Of a DNA stretch of 64,000 bases, positions 39,265 to 47,509 are shown one piece after another. Each line of letters opens with the position of its first letter. The first letter of the stretch is position 1. The translations under genes and the position numbers were made by a program. The notes beneath the pieces were generated by a model, which did not search any database, was not told where the DNA came from, and was given only the letters and a program-made list of their open reading frames with translations. The DNA lies in contig CAZKVJ010000017.1 of the NCBI GenBank assembly GCA_964556225.1, positions 14,123-78,122 on the forward strand, read 5' to 3'. This stretch comes from CAZKVJ01 sp964556225 (lineage in GTDB: Bacteria; Actinomycetota; Acidimicrobiia; Acidimicrobiales; Ilumatobacteraceae).

Positions 39265-41440
39265 CCAGCACCTGGTCGATGCCGTGCACGAAGCCGTTCG
39301 ACGCCGCCAGGTCGGCGACGACCACCGCGGCACCGTTCACCCGGATCGTCCCGCCGTCGTTGGTGACGGTGAGCGTGCCCGCCTGCAGGGAGGGGATCTG
39401 CGACGGGAGCGAGCCCGACGAGTAGGCCCCGGCGCCGATGTGGGCCCGTACGAGGTCGCCGAGCGCCTCGGGGTCGGATCGCAAGGCGTCGAGCGTGTCC
39501 GGCGGCAGCAGCGCGAACGCGTCGTTCGTCGGCGCGAACACGCTGAGCTGTCCCGGCGCCGCCAGCAGGTTGGAGAGCCCCGCCAGCTGGACGAGCTCGG
39601 CGAACGTGGAGAACTGGGCGTTGCTGGCAAGGACCGTGGTGATCGGGTCGCCGGGCACCGGCGCCGCCGTGGTGGTGGGGGCCGGGGGTGCGGTCGTGCC
39701 CGGCGCGGTCGGCGGAACGGTCGTCGACGGTACCGACTCCGAGCCCACCGCGAGGCCACGTTCGTACACGGCGACCAGGGTGGCCACGTCGATCACCCCC
39801 GTGGTGGGTGCACCGACCTCCGCCTGGAGTGCCTTCACGGCGTCGATGGTGGCCTGCGTGTAACGGCCGTCGATCGGACCGCTGTAGAAGCCGAGCGTGG
39901 TCAGCGCCAGCTGCAGCTCGGTGGTGGCGGTGCGAAGCGCCGACGTCCGGGTCCCCATGGCCTCGGCGAGTGCCGCGTCGGTGGCCTCGTCGTAGATGCC
40001 CGTCGCCGGAAGCCCGAGCGAGGTCTGGAGGGCGGCCACTGCGGCCATCACCTCGTCGTCGTAGATGCCGTCGATCGGCCCGTCGTAGAAGCCGAGTGTG
40101 GTCAGGTCGGCCTGCAGCGCGGCGGTGAACACGGCCGACTCCAGCGCTGCCAGACCGGCGGCGTCGGCCAGGTCGACCTCGAGGTTCTCGACCGCCTCGA
40201 ACTCACCGCCCTGCAGCTCGGCCAGCGTCCAGCGGGCGCTGGACACCCCGCCGGCGCCGTCGAAGGCGATGCGTCCGCTCGGCCCGTCGTAGTCGATGTC
40301 CTCCCCCGCTGCCAGCTTGCCGAGGCAGTCGGCGAAGGTGCTGCACGTCACCCCTCCCGCCGTCACCGCGGCCATCAGGGGAGCCCACTCGGCCGGGTCC
40401 GACGAGCCGGCGGCCTCCGCCGCAAGCGCGATCGAGATGGCGCAGTCGTACATCTGCGGGCCGTACAGGACCTGGGTGGCGCCGCTGTCCACCATCCGCT
40501 TCAGGAAGTCGAACCCACCCGTGTTCGCCACCACGCTGAGCCCGTCGAGCTCGGCCGGGTCGACCCCGATCTGCTCGACCAGGCGCGGCGTGAAGGCGCC
40601 GTCGAGACCGACGATGGTGTCGGCACCGACCCCAGCGCGGATCAGGTCGCGGATCAGGATCGGTGCCTCCTCGAGCGACACGGCGACGACCGCCTGGGCG
40701 CCGCTCGCCGCCACCTCGGCCGCCGGCTCGGAGAGGATCACCGACGTGGCCGGGTAGGTCGTGATGGCGGCGTCGATGCCCTGGGCCTCGAGCGCCGCGG
40801 TGAGCCCCTGCGCCACGGAGGTCCCGTAGGAGTCGTCACGAGCGACGACCTGGACGGCGTAGGGGGCGTCGACCCCGGCCTCGTCGCGCCGGGCGACGAG
40901 CACCTTGGCGACCTCGTTCACCGTGTACTGGTCCGGCAACGACGTCCGGAACAGGACGCCAGCGGGGTCCTGGGCTGCGAGCGTCGGCGAGGTGGCCGAC
41001 GCGCTGCAGGCGACCAGCCCGTCCGATTCGAGCGTGGGCAGCAGAGCGACGGCGGCGTCCGACGACACCGGACCGAGCACACCGTCGGCGCCGGCGGCGG
41101 CAGGTGGCAGCTCGCCCGGCGAGGACGCCTCGTCCTCACGGGCGGTCAGCACCTCGAACATCCCACCGAGCACGCCCCCGGCGGCGTTCACGTCGTCGAC
41201 CGCCAGCGTCCACGCTGCCTGCTGCGCCTGGGCCAGCTCCTCGGTGAGACCTGGCGCAGGCACGACCCCCAGCAGGCTCAGCGACGTGGCCGGCGCGCCG
41301 TCGGTGCCGGGCACGGACGCCGCATCGGTGGCAGGCGCGGTGTCCTCCCCGCCCCCGCCGTCGTCGTTGGAACAGCCGGCGACACCCAGGGAGGCGGCGA
41401 TGGCGAGCGCGAGCAGAGACCGGCGCGAGCGAAGCGTCAT
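39254..41440 (-). CDS. Four-domain lipoprotein: binding protein, two peptidoglycan-binding repeats, fasciclin
   Basis: A 728-residue protein. Residues 1-23 are a lipoprotein signal ending LGVAGC (C23 lipidated). About 55-425 is a type I periplasmic-binding domain of the Liv kind (AWTLAVDDVNAAGGVLGG, TIVGLDGAFTPRLVEQIG, QMYDCAISIALAAEAAG). About 440-495 and 505-560 are two PG_binding_1-like repeats (TTLGFYDGPIDGIYDDEVMAAV; TTLGFYSGPIDGRYTQATIDAV). A Pro/Thr linker (567-597) leads to a C-terminal fasciclin/FAS1 domain (~598-728: LSVFAPTNDAFALLPPDTLDAL, NGFVHGIDQVLVTS). ATG 41440 has AAAGGA ~8 nt upstream. I infer a ligand sensor or scavenger that also holds to the wall. Confidence 0.88.
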   Translation of the reverse strand: MTLRSRRSLLALAIAASLGVAGCSNDDGGGGEDTAPATDAASVPGTDGAPATSLSLLGVVPAPGLTEELAQAQQAAWTLAVDDVNAAGGVLGGMFEVLTAREDEASSPGELPPAAAGADGVLGPVSSDAAVALLPTLESDGLVACSASATSPTLAAQDPAGVLFRTSLPDQYTVNEVAKVLVARRDEAGVDAPYAVQVVARDDSYGTSVAQGLTAALEAQGIDAAITTYPATSVILSEPAAEVAASGAQAVVAVSLEEAPILIRDLIRAGVGADTIVGLDGAFTPRLVEQIGVDPAELDGLSVVANTGGFDFLKRMVDSGATQVLYGPQMYDCAISIALAAEAAGSSDPAEWAPLMAAVTAGGVTCSTFADCLGKLAAGEDIDYDGPSGRIAFDGAGGVSSARWTLAELQGGEFEAVENLEVDLADAAGLAALESAVFTAALQADLTTLGFYDGPIDGIYDDEVMAAVAALQTSLGLPATGIYDEATDAALAEAMGTRTSALRTATTELQLALTTLGFYSGPIDGRYTQATIDAVKALQAEVGAPTTGVIDVATLVAVYERGLAVGSESVPSTTVPPTAPGTTAPPAPTTTAAPVPGDPITTVLASNAQFSTFAELVQLAGLSNLLAAPGQLSVFAPTNDAFALLPPDTLDALRSDPEALGDLVRAHIGAGAYSSGSLPSQIPSLQAGTLTVTNDGGTIRVNGAAVVVADLAASNGFVHGIDQVLVTS

Positions 41441-41469
41441 GGGCGTCCTTTCGGCAGATCGGCCCCCCA

Positions 41470-41475
41470 ACAGTA
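41470..41475 (-). promoter_or_regulatory. -10 box (TACTGT) with a short leader
   Basis: TACTGT on the minus strand lies 29 nt before ATG 41440. This leaves room for a ~20-nt leader with the AAAGGA ribosome site, so this gene is leadered unlike many neighbours. Confidence 0.35.
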
Positions 41476-41585
41476 GGAAGTTCAGGGGAACGAGGCTGGG
41501 ACCATCCGGGGACGTTCGCCCCTTCCACCGTGCCACGAGCGGTGCCAGGCTCGTCGCCGGAAGTCCGAGCAGGAGGTTTCGGGGG

Positions 41586-42890
41586 ATGGCACGCATGGTG
41601 AGCATGGACGAGGTGGTGGCTGCGATCCGGCCCGTCGACACCCTCGCCGTCGGCCTCGGACCCGCAGTGCCCGGCGGGATCTTGCACGCGCTCGGCGAAC
41701 GCGAGGACTGGGAGCGGCTCGAGCTGTTCGGCGCGCTCCTTCCGGACCTCTACCAGCTGAACATGCGCCCCGGCGTGGAGTACCGCAGCGGGTTCTTCGG
41801 TCCGGCCGAGCGGTTCCTGCGTGACTCGGGTGCCCGGATCGAGTTCGTGCCGGCCGACTTCCGCCGCTTCGAGCCGATCGTGGCGCGCCTTCGGCCGCGG
41901 GTGATGGCGACCGTCGCGTCGCTCCCCGACGAGAACCGCAACGTCAGCCTGTCGCTCCACGCCGGGGCGACCGTCGACGAGCTGCATCGCGCCGGGGCCG
42001 ACCCGGACCGGCTGCTGATCGTCGAGGTGAGCGAGCACTACCCGCGCACGTACGGGCTGCCACCGGAGCACACGCACAGCCTGAGCCTCGACGAGATCGA
42101 CCTCGTCGTGGAGACCGACCGCCAGCCGTTCGAGCTGGCCGACGCGGTGGCCACCGAGGTCGAAGAGGCCATCGCCCAGCACGCCTCCCGCTTCATCCAC
42201 GACGGGTCCACGATCCAGACCGGCATCGGCGGCATCCCCAGCACCATCGCTCGCCTGCTGGCCGATTCGCCGGTCGGCGACCTCGGCGTGCACTCGGAGA
42301 TGCTCACCACCGGGCTGATGCACCTGCACAAGGCCGGCAAGGTGAGCAACGCCAGGAAGGGCCCGGAGTTCCAGGGCATCAGCGTGTGCACGTTCGCTGC
42401 CGGGACCACCGAGCTCTACGAGTGGCTGCACGAGAACCCGGAGGTCGCGTTCTTGCCGGTGAGCATCGTCAACTCGCCGGAGGTGATCGCCCGCAACAAC
42501 GACATGGTCACGATCAACGGCGCCATGTCGGTCGACCTCTCCGGCCAGATCGTGGCCGACACCATCGTGGGACGGCAGTTCTCCGGCATCGGGGGCCACG
42601 AGGACTTCGTCGCCGGCGGCGACCTCCAGTCCGATGACCGCTCGCTCATCTGCCTGCCGGCCACCTCCGTCGTCAACGGCGAGCTGATCAGCCGCATCAC
42701 CGGCCGGCTGCCCGAGGGCTCGGTGGTCACGACGCCACGCCACCTCGTCGACGTGGTCGTGACCGAGTACGGTGCCGCCGAGCTGCAGGGGCGCACGATC
42801 CGTGAGCGCGCGCTCGCGCTGGCCGAGATCGCCCATCCGCAGTTCCGCGACGAGCTGGCCGAGATGGCGGCCGACTGGCCGGCGGACTGA
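41586..42890 (+). CDS. Acetyl-CoA hydrolase/transferase family CoA-transferase
   Basis: A 434-residue class I CoA-transferase related to 4-hydroxybutyrate and acetate CoA-transferases. ATG 41586 is preceded 9 nt away by AGGAGG. Conserved stretches: GGSxx-type IQTGIGGIPSTIARLL, VHSEMLTTGLMHLHKAGKV, TINGAMSVDLSGQIVAD, SGIGGHEDFVAGG and VVTEYGAAELQGRTIRERALAL. The catalytic Glu is expected near the HSEM motif region but I cannot fix it by eye. Acyl donor/acceptor pair unknown. Confidence 0.87.
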   Translation: MARMVSMDEVVAAIRPVDTLAVGLGPAVPGGILHALGEREDWERLELFGALLPDLYQLNMRPGVEYRSGFFGPAERFLRDSGARIEFVPADFRRFEPIVARLRPRVMATVASLPDENRNVSLSLHAGATVDELHRAGADPDRLLIVEVSEHYPRTYGLPPEHTHSLSLDEIDLVVETDRQPFELADAVATEVEEAIAQHASRFIHDGSTIQTGIGGIPSTIARLLADSPVGDLGVHSEMLTTGLMHLHKAGKVSNARKGPEFQGISVCTFAAGTTELYEWLHENPEVAFLPVSIVNSPEVIARNNDMVTINGAMSVDLSGQIVADTIVGRQFSGIGGHEDFVAGGDLQSDDRSLICLPATSVVNGELISRITGRLPEGSVVTTPRHLVDVVVTEYGAAELQGRTIRERALALAEIAHPQFRDELAEMAADWPAD

Positions 42891-42929
42891 GGCGGGTCCG
42901 GCGATGGAGCTCGGCATCGCGCGGGTGCC

Positions 42930-43790
42930 GTGATCGTCACCGTCGGCGACCTCGTCGAGGACGTGGTCGTGCGCCTCGACGGGCCGATCAACGTCGCCAG
43001 TGACACGACGGCGACGATCACCCGTCGTCGGGGCGGGAGCGCCGCCAACGTGGCCGCCGCCGCAGCTCGACTGGGACGTCGCGCTCGCTTCGTGGGTCAC
43101 GTCGGCGACGACGCCACCGGTCGTGGCCTGGTGGAGGCGCTCGAGGCCGACGGTGTCGAGACCGTGGTGCGCCGGGTCGGGCGGTCGGCCACGATCGTCG
43201 TCCTGGTCGACGCGCAGGGGGAGCGGAGCATGCTCTCGGACCGGGCCACCTGCACCGACCTGACCGACCCGGACCCGGCATGGCTCGACGGCGCAGCATG
43301 GCTGCACCTGCCGGTGTACTCGCTGGTGGCCGAGCCCGTCGGCTCGACGTGCGTCCAGCTCGTTCGCTGGGCCCACGAGCGCGGTGTGAAGCTGTCCGTC
43401 GATGCGTCGTCGAGCTCGGTGATGCGGGCGTACGGCGTCGAGCGGCTCGTCACGCTGCTGCGCTCGCTCGCCCCGACGGTGCTCCTCGCCAACGAGGACG
43501 AGGCGGCATGCTTCGGCGCAGCGCTCGATCCGGCGGTGCTGGGCTGCGGCTCGGTGGTGGTGAAGCAGGGTCCGGATCCCACCCTGGTCCTCGACGGGAC
43601 CGCCACGGGCACCTCCATCCCCGTGGCACCGCTGAACGACGTGCGCGACACCACCGGCGCCGGCGATGCGTTCGCCGCCGGCTTCCTCGTCGCCCTGGCC
43701 GAGGCGGCCGACACCGAGACCGCGGTCCGAGCCGGTCATGCGAGCGCCGCCGACGCCATCCGCCGGGCTTCAGCGTCACACGGTGCGTGA
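42930..43790 (+). CDS. PfkB-family carbohydrate kinase
   Basis: A 286-residue ribokinase-fold kinase. The substrate-side motif is RRGGSAANVAAAAARLGRRARFVGHVGDDATG, and the C-terminal PfkB signature with the catalytic Asp and anion hole is DTTGAGDAFAAGFLVAL. It begins MIVTVGDLVEDVVVRLDG. The sugar or nucleoside phosphorylated cannot be told. It follows the CoA-transferase gene by 39 nt on the same strand, with no clear functional link. Confidence 0.9.
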   Translation: MIVTVGDLVEDVVVRLDGPINVASDTTATITRRRGGSAANVAAAAARLGRRARFVGHVGDDATGRGLVEALEADGVETVVRRVGRSATIVVLVDAQGERSMLSDRATCTDLTDPDPAWLDGAAWLHLPVYSLVAEPVGSTCVQLVRWAHERGVKLSVDASSSSVMRAYGVERLVTLLRSLAPTVLLANEDEAACFGAALDPAVLGCGSVVVKQGPDPTLVLDGTATGTSIPVAPLNDVRDTTGAGDAFAAGFLVALAEAADTETAVRAGHASAADAIRRASASHGA

Positions 43791-43798
43791 CCGCTCCG

Positions 43799-44323
43799 TC
43801 AGACGGCGGCCAGCAGGCGCTCCCGGACCGCTCGCTCGACGGCCCCACCTGCGCACCCGACCGCGTCCAGGAAGCGCAGCATCGCGTCGGCGACCACGGC
43901 CCGTTCGGTGAGGTCGACGAGCGACATCCGCTCGCAGCGGAGCCCGCCCTGCGTCACCACGAGCGACTCGGCGCCGGCATCGTCGACGTGGAGCCAGACC
44001 CGTCGCACCTGCTCGGCGCAGACCACCCGGGTGACCAGGATCCCGCGCACCGCGAGCCAGCGGTCGTGGATGACGAGCTCTCGAGCGAACTCCGACGCCC
44101 AGACCACCGTCGCGAGGGCACCGATCGCCGCGGCGTAGCCGAGCGCCGGGCTGCGCCCCGTGAGCGCGCCGAGGAGCGCGGCCCCGACGAGACCCACGAG
44201 CACGACGGCGGTAGGTACGTGCCGGCGGCACACCAAGGTGCGGGCCGGGACGCTCACGCCATCGGTGAGGTCGACGCCGGCGTGGCCGCCGCCGCGAGCG
44301 CTGGTGGGCTCCCTGGCACACAT
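43799..44323 (-). CDS. Two-helix membrane protein of unknown function
   Basis: A 174-residue protein, not recognised. Two hydrophobic segments lie close together (VPTAVVLVGLVGAALLGALTG and ALGYAAAIGALATVVWASEF). A C-terminal cytoplasmic part follows with alternating strands (LVIHDRWLAVRGILVTRVV, VRRVWLHVDDAGAESLVVTQGG), like the PH-like domains found after helix pairs in actinobacterial membrane proteins. It ends with a helix. TAAAGT 8 nt before ATG suggests leaderless expression. Confidence 0.75.
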   Translation of the reverse strand: MCAREPTSARGGGHAGVDLTDGVSVPARTLVCRRHVPTAVVLVGLVGAALLGALTGRSPALGYAAAIGALATVVWASEFARELVIHDRWLAVRGILVTRVVCAEQVRRVWLHVDDAGAESLVVTQGGLRCERMSLVDLTERAVVADAMLRFLDAVGCAGGAVERAVRERLLAAV

Positions 44324-44331
44324 TCCTGACC

Positions 44332-44337
44332 ACTTTA
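44332..44337 (-). promoter_or_regulatory. -10 box (TAAAGT) of a leaderless promoter
   Basis: TAAAGT on the minus strand ends 8 nt before ATG 44323, in a short A/T-richer patch. Confidence 0.5.
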
Positions 44338-44362
44338 GTCGGATTTACGCCGGGCTGCCAGC

Positions 44363-45118
44363 TCAGCGCGGGGTGAGCAGCGCCGCGCCCACGATCCCCG
44401 CCCGGTTGGCCAGCCGTGCGGCCACGACCGGCACCTGCTGGGTGAGGTACGGAAACCAGCGCTCGGCGCGATCGCTCACGCCACCGCCGATGATGTACAG
44501 GTCCGGGGAGAGCAGGAACGTCAGCCGGTGGAGGTACTCGTCGACGCGGCCGGCCCAGTCCTGCCACGAGAGGCGCCTCGACTCCCGGACCGCTGCGCTG
44601 GCGCGCAGCTCGGCGTCCTTGCCCCGCACCTCGATGTGGCCGAGCTCGGTGTTGGGGACGAGCGTGCCGTCGACGAACAGGGCTGTGCCGATCCCGGTGC
44701 CCAACGTCACCATCACCACGACCCCCTGCTGGCCGGCACCAGCGCCGAAGCGCATCTCGGCGATCCCGGCCGCGTCGGCGTCGTTCACCGCCGTCACCGG
44801 ACACCCCGTGGCGTCGGTGAGCAGGCGGTCGATGTCGACGCCGATCCACGAGGGGTCGAGGTTGGCGGCGCTGCCCACCACGCCGTGCTTGACGATCCCC
44901 GGGTAGGTGCAGCCGATCGGCCCCGACCAGGAGAACGCCTCGGCGAGCTCGCGCACCACCGGCGCCATCGCCTCGGGGGTGGCCGGCTGGGGGGTGGGGA
45001 TCCGCCGCCGGTGCACCGTGGGCGAGCCCAGCTCCAAGTCGACCGGGGCGGCCTTCATCCCGGAGCCGCCGATGTCGATCCCCAGCGCGTGGGCGACCAC
45101 GCCCATCGGCTCGCTCAC
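44363..45118 (-). CDS. ppgK: Polyphosphate glucokinase
   Basis: A 251-residue ROK-type kinase of the actinobacterial PpgK group, which phosphorylates glucose with polyphosphate or ATP. Diagnostic parts: ALGIDIGGSGMKAAPVDL (phosphate-1), IGCTYPGIVKHGVV, VNDADAAGIAEMRFGAG (catalytic Asp), TLGTGIGTALFVDG and LVPNTELGHIEVRGKDAE. It lacks the zinc-Cys motif of ordinary ROK proteins, as PpgK does. GTG 45118 overlaps the stop of the beta-barrel gene (GTGA). Confidence 0.92.
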   Translation of the reverse strand: MSEPMGVVAHALGIDIGGSGMKAAPVDLELGSPTVHRRRIPTPQPATPEAMAPVVRELAEAFSWSGPIGCTYPGIVKHGVVGSAANLDPSWIGVDIDRLLTDATGCPVTAVNDADAAGIAEMRFGAGAGQQGVVVMVTLGTGIGTALFVDGTLVPNTELGHIEVRGKDAELRASAAVRESRRLSWQDWAGRVDEYLHRLTFLLSPDLYIIGGGVSDRAERWFPYLTQQVPVVAARLANRAGIVGAALLTPR

Positions 45119-45744
45119 GAGACGGCGAGCGGGTTGGGCGTCGGCGCCGCGATCCGCCGCAGGGTGTTGCGATCGGTGTGGTGGAACAGCTCGTCGCGGC
45201 CGAGCACCTCCATCACGGTGTCCTCGGCATAGGACCAGGTCCCGTCCGGGTGCACGGTCACCGTCATCCGGAAGTGGACGGTCCGGAAGGCGTGGGCCAG
45301 GAACGGGTTGGAGCAGATGCCGTAGATCTCGGACCCGACGTCGGCGGTGACGGTGAACTCCGTGGCGTCGGGCTCGGCCGGGCCGGCCGCCAGCAGGACC
45401 TGGCCGCGCGGGATGGCCAGGCTCATCGTGACGGTGCGGGCATCCGGCTCCCACAGCCAGTACCCGACCTGGTCGTGGAACGTCTCGATCTCCCCTGGCT
45501 TCACCACCCGGAGGTGGTAGCGAAGGCCGTAGAAGAGCTGGGGGCCGTTCGTCTGCGGGTCGATCGGCTGGAGCTCGTACCGCTCGACGTAGACGTCGTG
45601 CTCCGAGCCGTCCTCCGACGGGTGCACGTCGTCGCCCGGCTCGCCCGTCCAGATGCCCGCCATCGGCCGCAGCGGACCGAGGTGGGCGAGCGTGTCCGGG
45701 TCGGGCTCGGGCTCGGTGTAGATGTCGTCCGGGAAGCCAGCCAC
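45115..45744 (-). CDS. Heme-binding-like beta-barrel protein (nitrobindin/THAP4-type family)
   Basis: A 209-residue protein likely to form a FABP-like ten-stranded barrel. LGPLRPMAGIWTGEPGDDVHP resembles the family's L-x-x-L-x-G-x-W-x-G-x-G opening; FHDQVGYWLWEPDARTVTMSLAIPRGQVLLAAG is the core with the W-x-x-x-x motif; the end FHHTDRNTLRR carries a possible heme-ligand His. Assignment to the nitrobindin group is by pattern only. First gene of an operon with ppgK. GTG 45744 sits 6 nt after TAGAAA. Confidence 0.7.
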   Translation of the reverse strand: MAGFPDDIYTEPEPDPDTLAHLGPLRPMAGIWTGEPGDDVHPSEDGSEHDVYVERYELQPIDPQTNGPQLFYGLRYHLRVVKPGEIETFHDQVGYWLWEPDARTVTMSLAIPRGQVLLAAGPAEPDATEFTVTADVGSEIYGICSNPFLAHAFRTVHFRMTVTVHPDGTWSYAEDTVMEVLGRDELFHHTDRNTLRRIAAPTPNPLAVS

Positions 45745-45750
45745 GTTGCG

Positions 45751-45756
45751 TTTCTA
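45751..45756 (-). promoter_or_regulatory. -10-like box (TAGAAA) of a leaderless promoter
   Basis: TAGAAA on the minus strand ends 6 nt before GTG 45744. It lacks the final T of the usual box, so this is weaker evidence. Confidence 0.35.
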
Positions 45757-45780
45757 GCGCGCCGTCACGCGGGCCGTGAG

Positions 45781-45786
45781 TAGCGT
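45781..45786 (+). promoter_or_regulatory. -10 box (TAGCGT) of a leaderless promoter
   Basis: TAGCGT ends 7 nt before ATG 45794 of the alpha/beta hydrolase gene. Confidence 0.6.
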
Positions 45787-45793
45787 GGCAGCG

Positions 45794-46501
45794 ATGCCGA
45801 CCGCCGGCCGTCCGACCCGGGCCCCGACGCAGTGGGAGGCGATGCGCGAGCTGCGCGTCCCCCTCGACGTCGCCCGGCTGTTCGTGAAGGCGCCGGTGCT
45901 GGCCCGTCAACCCCGTGGTTCGGGTCAGCCGGTGATGGTGCTCCCGGGGTTCGGTGCCGGCGACCCCTCCACGGCGCCGCTGCGCCACTACCTGCGCTGG
46001 TTGGGTTACGACGCCCAGGGCTGGGCGATGGGGACCAACCTCGGCCACGTGGCCACGATTCTGCCGCCGCTCATCCGACGGGTCCGTGCGTTCGCCGACG
46101 CCCACGGCCGCCGGGTGCGCCTCGTGGGCTGGAGCCTCGGCGGCACCCTCGCCCGCCAGATCACGCGCGCTGCCCCACCCCTCGTGGAACGGGTCGTGAC
46201 GCTCGCCTCGCCGATCGTGGGTGGGCCGAAGTACACCACCGTCGGGCGGGTCTACGAGCGGCGCGGATTCGACCTCGACGCCCTGGCCGAGCTGGCCGAC
46301 CGGTTCGCCGACCTCCCGCGCGAGGTTCCGGTCACCGCGATCTACAGCCGCACGGACGGTGTGGTGTCGTGGAAGGCGTGCATCGATGCGGTGAACCCGT
46401 GGGTCGAGCACGTGGAGGTGCGCTCCACCCACATCGGCATGGGTGTGGACCCGGACGTGATGCGCATCGTCGCCCGGAGGCTCGCCCAACCCGACCGCTA
46501 A
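45794..46501 (+). CDS. Alpha/beta hydrolase
   Basis: A 235-residue alpha/beta-hydrolase-fold protein. The nucleophile elbow is RLVGWSLGGTLARQI (Ser in GWSLGG), preceded by VMVLPGFGAGDPST (oxyanion-side loop). The acid is likely in VTAIYSRTDGVVSW, and the His in STHIGMGVDPDVMRIV. It resembles esterases and lipase-like proteins without a signal peptide. The start is fixed by the TAGCGT box. The next gene's promoter overlaps its stop codon. Confidence 0.87.
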   Translation: MPTAGRPTRAPTQWEAMRELRVPLDVARLFVKAPVLARQPRGSGQPVMVLPGFGAGDPSTAPLRHYLRWLGYDAQGWAMGTNLGHVATILPPLIRRVRAFADAHGRRVRLVGWSLGGTLARQITRAAPPLVERVVTLASPIVGGPKYTTVGRVYERRGFDLDALAELADRFADLPREVPVTAIYSRTDGVVSWKACIDAVNPWVEHVEVRSTHIGMGVDPDVMRIVARRLAQPDR

Positions 46502-46504
46502 CGT
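46499..46504 (+). promoter_or_regulatory. -10 box (TAACGT) overlapping the upstream stop codon
   Basis: TAACGT begins at the stop codon of the hydrolase gene and ends 7 nt before GTG 46512. Confidence 0.5.
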
Positions 46505-46511
46505 CGCCGCC

Positions 46512-47117
46512 GTGCCGATCGTCGAGGTCTACGCCGACGTCGTCTGCCCGTTCGCCTACGTCGGGCTGACCCGGCTGCTGCAACGCCGTCACGAGCTCGG
46601 ACGCGACGACGTCGTGCTGCGGATCCGCGCCTGGCCGCTGGAGGTCGTCAACGGCGCGCCCGTCGACCCGGACCTGATCGCCGAGGAGATCGACGAGATC
46701 GCGCCACAGGTGGCTCCGGAGCTGTTCCGGGGGTTCGACCCGGCATCGTTCCCGACCAGCTCGATCCCGGCGCTCGCCCTGACCCACGCCGGCTACCAGC
46801 GCAGCGCCGCCACGGGAGAGCAGGTCGCGATGGAGCTGCGCCGCCTGCTGTTCGAGGAGCGCACCGACATCGCCGACCCCGACGTCCTGGCCGCCGTCGG
46901 CCGGCGGTACGCCGTGACGGACCCGGCCGACCCGGCGGCGGTGATGGCCGACCACGAGCGCGGCAAGGAGCTGGGCGTGATCGGATCGCCGCACTTCGTC
47001 GTCGGCGGGGCGTCGCTGTTCTGCCCGGTGCTCGACATCTCGCGCCACGACGGGCACCTCCGGGTCCGCATCGACCCCGACGGGTTCGACCGCCTGGCCG
47101 CGGCCTGCTTCAGCTGA
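46512..47117 (+). CDS. DsbA-family (FrnE/HCCA-isomerase-like) thioredoxin-fold protein
   Basis: A 201-residue DsbA-like protein. Fold markers: VEVYADVVCPFAYVGLTRL at the start and GVIGSPHFVVGGASLFCPVLD, with the cis-Pro, near the end. The active site reads CPFA: the resolving Cys of CPxC is missing, so it cannot be an ordinary dithiol oxidase. It may be a glutathione/mycothiol-type isomerase or transferase. No signal peptide, so cytoplasmic. Leaderless GTG from TAACGT. Confidence 0.85.
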   Translation: MPIVEVYADVVCPFAYVGLTRLLQRRHELGRDDVVLRIRAWPLEVVNGAPVDPDLIAEEIDEIAPQVAPELFRGFDPASFPTSSIPALALTHAGYQRSAATGEQVAMELRRLLFEERTDIADPDVLAAVGRRYAVTDPADPAAVMADHERGKELGVIGSPHFVVGGASLFCPVLDISRHDGHLRVRIDPDGFDRLAAACFS

Positions 47118-47416
47118 GCGCAAGGGCCTGGTCCAAAGAACGCGACCACCCGTTGCTCCCAGCCCTGCGGATCGGTTGCCAACCCATCGGTGTGACCGGC
47201 ACCGGGCACCGTCCACGCCGGAACTGACCCCGGCGCCACGGCCTCGAGCCGGGGGCGGCCGCCCGAACGGCGTCGGCGAGCGGAGTGGGCGGGCCGGCTC
47301 GCGCCGAGCACGGCGAGGACCAGTCCCACCCCCGCGCGACCCGTCGAGCGCCGGCCCGTCGACGGCCGTGGTGCCACGGGCTCCCCCACCACCCTCACGC
47401 GCTCGTCCACGGACAT
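47118..47416 (-). pseudogene. Remnant of an alpha/beta hydrolase (N- and C-terminal pieces only)
   Basis: The 392-nt stretch between the DsbA-like gene and 47510 has no intact gene. On the minus strand a frame opening at ATG 47416 (AGAGG just before) reads MSVDERVRVVGEPVAPRP, a short hydrophobic piece GVGLVLAVLGASRP, and then VPGAGHTDGLATDPQGW followed by EQRVVAFF. That last part is like the catalytic-His C-terminus of alpha/beta hydrolases. The ~200 residues expected between are missing and the frame runs on into the DsbA-like gene without a stop. I read it as a gene with a large internal deletion. Confidence 0.5.
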
Positions 47417-47496
47417 CGAGACCTCTTGGGCGAGGGTCGCGCGCCAATGCCGGGGCGCCCAGGGCCGAAGGCCCCCGGCGGATCCGCCGGCGTGTC

Positions 47497-47502
47497 TAAC
47501 CT
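47497..47502 (+). promoter_or_regulatory. -10 box (TAACCT) of a leaderless promoter
   Basis: TAACCT ends 7 nt before ATG 47510, favouring that start over the in-frame ATG at 47534. Confidence 0.55.
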
Positions 47503-47509
47503 CGCCCGG

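Noticed and set aside
41136..43739. 867-codon open frame on the minus strand
   Set aside because: Antisense to the CoA-transferase and PfkB genes, both of which have clear family motifs.
47176..47499. 107-codon plus-strand ORF in the gap before 47510
   Set aside because: Arg/Pro/Gly-rich with no start signals; the opposite strand shows hydrolase-like remnants that explain the open frame.
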